This document shows, piece after piece, positions 5,307 through 5,981 of a DNA stretch of 5,981 nt. This DNA is from Chloroflexota bacterium (lineage in GTDB: Bacteria; Chloroflexota; Anaerolineae; VGOG01). How positions within the stretch are numbered: position 1 is the first letter of the stretch; each line of letters begins with the position of its first letter. The notes under the pieces were generated by a model. It searched no databases, was not told the DNA's origin, and saw only the letters and a list, made by a program, of their open reading frames with translations. The position numbers and the translations under genes are program-made. Where the stretch lies: contig JAUWYT010000111.1 of assembly GCA_030615705.1 (NCBI GenBank), forward strand, positions 1 through 5,981, in the 5' to 3' direction.

Positions 5307-5981
5307 ATGTCACACGAGAGCATTCCTGAACTAAAGGACCAGTATCTCAAGGGGAAGATGTCCCGGCGGGAGTTCCTGCGCTACGCGACTCTCCTGGGCC
5401 TGTCCCTGACGGCGGCGCAAGGCCTGATCGCTGGCTGTGCGCCGAAGGCAGCACCCACTCCGACGCCGAAGCCCGCGCCCACGGCGACGCCGAAGCCCAC
5501 CCCGGTGCCACCGACTCCGACACCAACCGGCCCCACGCGCGGCGGCACGCTGCATATACATGGAACCGTGGGACGCATCGATCACCCCGCTCGCTACTCC
5601 TGGATAGCCAATTCCAACACCACGCGTCACATGGCCGAATACCTGACGCTGACCGACGAGAACAACGTCACCCACCCCTACCTGTTGGAGAAGTGGGAGG
5701 CCAGCGACGACCTCAAGACCTGGACGCTCCATTTGCGCAAGGGGATCAAGTTCAACAACGGCGACGAGTTCAACGCCGACGACGTCGTCTTCAACATGAA
5801 GGATTGGCTGGATGAGGAGGTGGGTTCTTCGATCCTGGGTCTGATGTCCTACTTGAAGCCGGAGGGCATCGAGAAGGCAGACGACTACACGGTCAAGCTC
5901 CACCTGGATTCGCCGCAGATCGCCGTGCCGGAGCACCTGTTCCACTACCCGGCGCAGATCATGAATCACCGCACCTTCGAG
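5307..5981 (+). CDS. ABC transporter solute-binding lipoprotein, family 5 (peptide/nickel type), N-terminal part
   Basis: The frame is open from ATG 5307 to the window end, giving 225 residues; the usual length is about 500-600, so more than half lies outside. AAGGAGG at 5294-5300 sits six bases before the start. Residues 19-25 are SRREFLR, a twin-arginine export motif, followed by a hydrophobic stretch and a lipobox LIAGC with Cys44 as lipid attachment site. The protein is thus probably exported folded and anchored outside the membrane. Residues 47-76 are a Thr-Pro/Lys-Pro-rich tether, common in Chloroflexota lipoproteins. The SBP_bac_5 domain begins at RGGTLHIHG (78-86) and includes LLEKWEASDDLKTWTLHLRKGIKFNNGDEFNADDVVFNMK (126-165), the typical family 5 signature. 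Family 5 proteins bind peptides, nickel chelates, glycosides or other small solutes, so the ligand is open. Permease and ATPase genes would be expected further right. Confidence 0.93.
   Translation, partial: MSHESIPELKDQYLKGKMSRREFLRYATLLGLSLTAAQGLIAGCAPKAAPTPTPKPAPTATPKPTPVPPTPTPTGPTRGGTLHIHGTVGRIDHPARYSWIANSNTTRHMAEYLTLTDENNVTHPYLLEKWEASDDLKTWTLHLRKGIKFNNGDEFNADDVVFNMKDWLDEEVGSSILGLMSYLKPEGIEKADDYTVKLHLDSPQIAVPEHLFHYPAQIMNHRTFE

Overview
The window looks like a chromosomal segment from an anaerobic or facultative bacterium, most likely Chloroflexota (Anaerolineae-like). The basis is moderately high GC, a lipoprotein with a twin-arginine signal followed by a Thr-Pro/Lys-Pro linker, an MttB-family methyltransferase without an in-frame amber codon, and short palindromic intergenic repeats. 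This assignment is inferred from style, not from a marker gene.

Layout. (1) Bases 1-873, minus strand: the N-terminal 291 residues of an acidic HEAT-repeat protein that runs off the left edge, with a good ribosome site and an extended -10 promoter upstream. (2) Bases about 890-1860: a decayed mobile-element zone. It holds a short stem-loop, a large compound inverted repeat (1072-1144), and a 5'-truncated, frameshifted IS3-type DD(35)E transposase remnant (about 1140-1608), then about 240 bases without a convincing gene. (3) Bases 1875-1998: a very small element bounded by inverted repeats (15 of 18 matches) and flanked by GCCAA on both sides. Each repeat carries an outward TTGACA, and in each flank a -10 hexamer sits exactly 17 bases away (TATAAT on the left, TACAAT on the right). 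The rightward promoter faces the metabolic genes. (4) Bases 2137-4325: a corrinoid protein gene followed by a non-pyrrolysine MttB/MtgB-family methyltransferase gene, separated by 80 bases containing a perfect 13-bp hairpin. (5) Bases 4510-5193: a class I glutamine-amidotransferase-like protein with its own extended -10 promoter. (6) Bases 5307-5981: the start of a family 5 ABC transporter solute-binding lipoprotein, running off the right edge.

How the genes may work together. The corrinoid protein and the MttB-family enzyme form the standard first half of a corrinoid-dependent demethylation system: the methyltransferase moves a methyl group from a quaternary or other methylated amine onto the cobalt of the corrinoid protein, and a second enzyme (not in the window) passes it to tetrahydrofolate. 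The substrate-binding protein may deliver the methylated substrate or a peptide or conjugate of it. The amidotransferase-like protein could act on a glutamyl or amide form of the same compound. These last two links rest only on gene neighbourhood. The most unusual point is that a miniature transposon-like element appears to have supplied the -35 box that now drives the methyltransferase operon.
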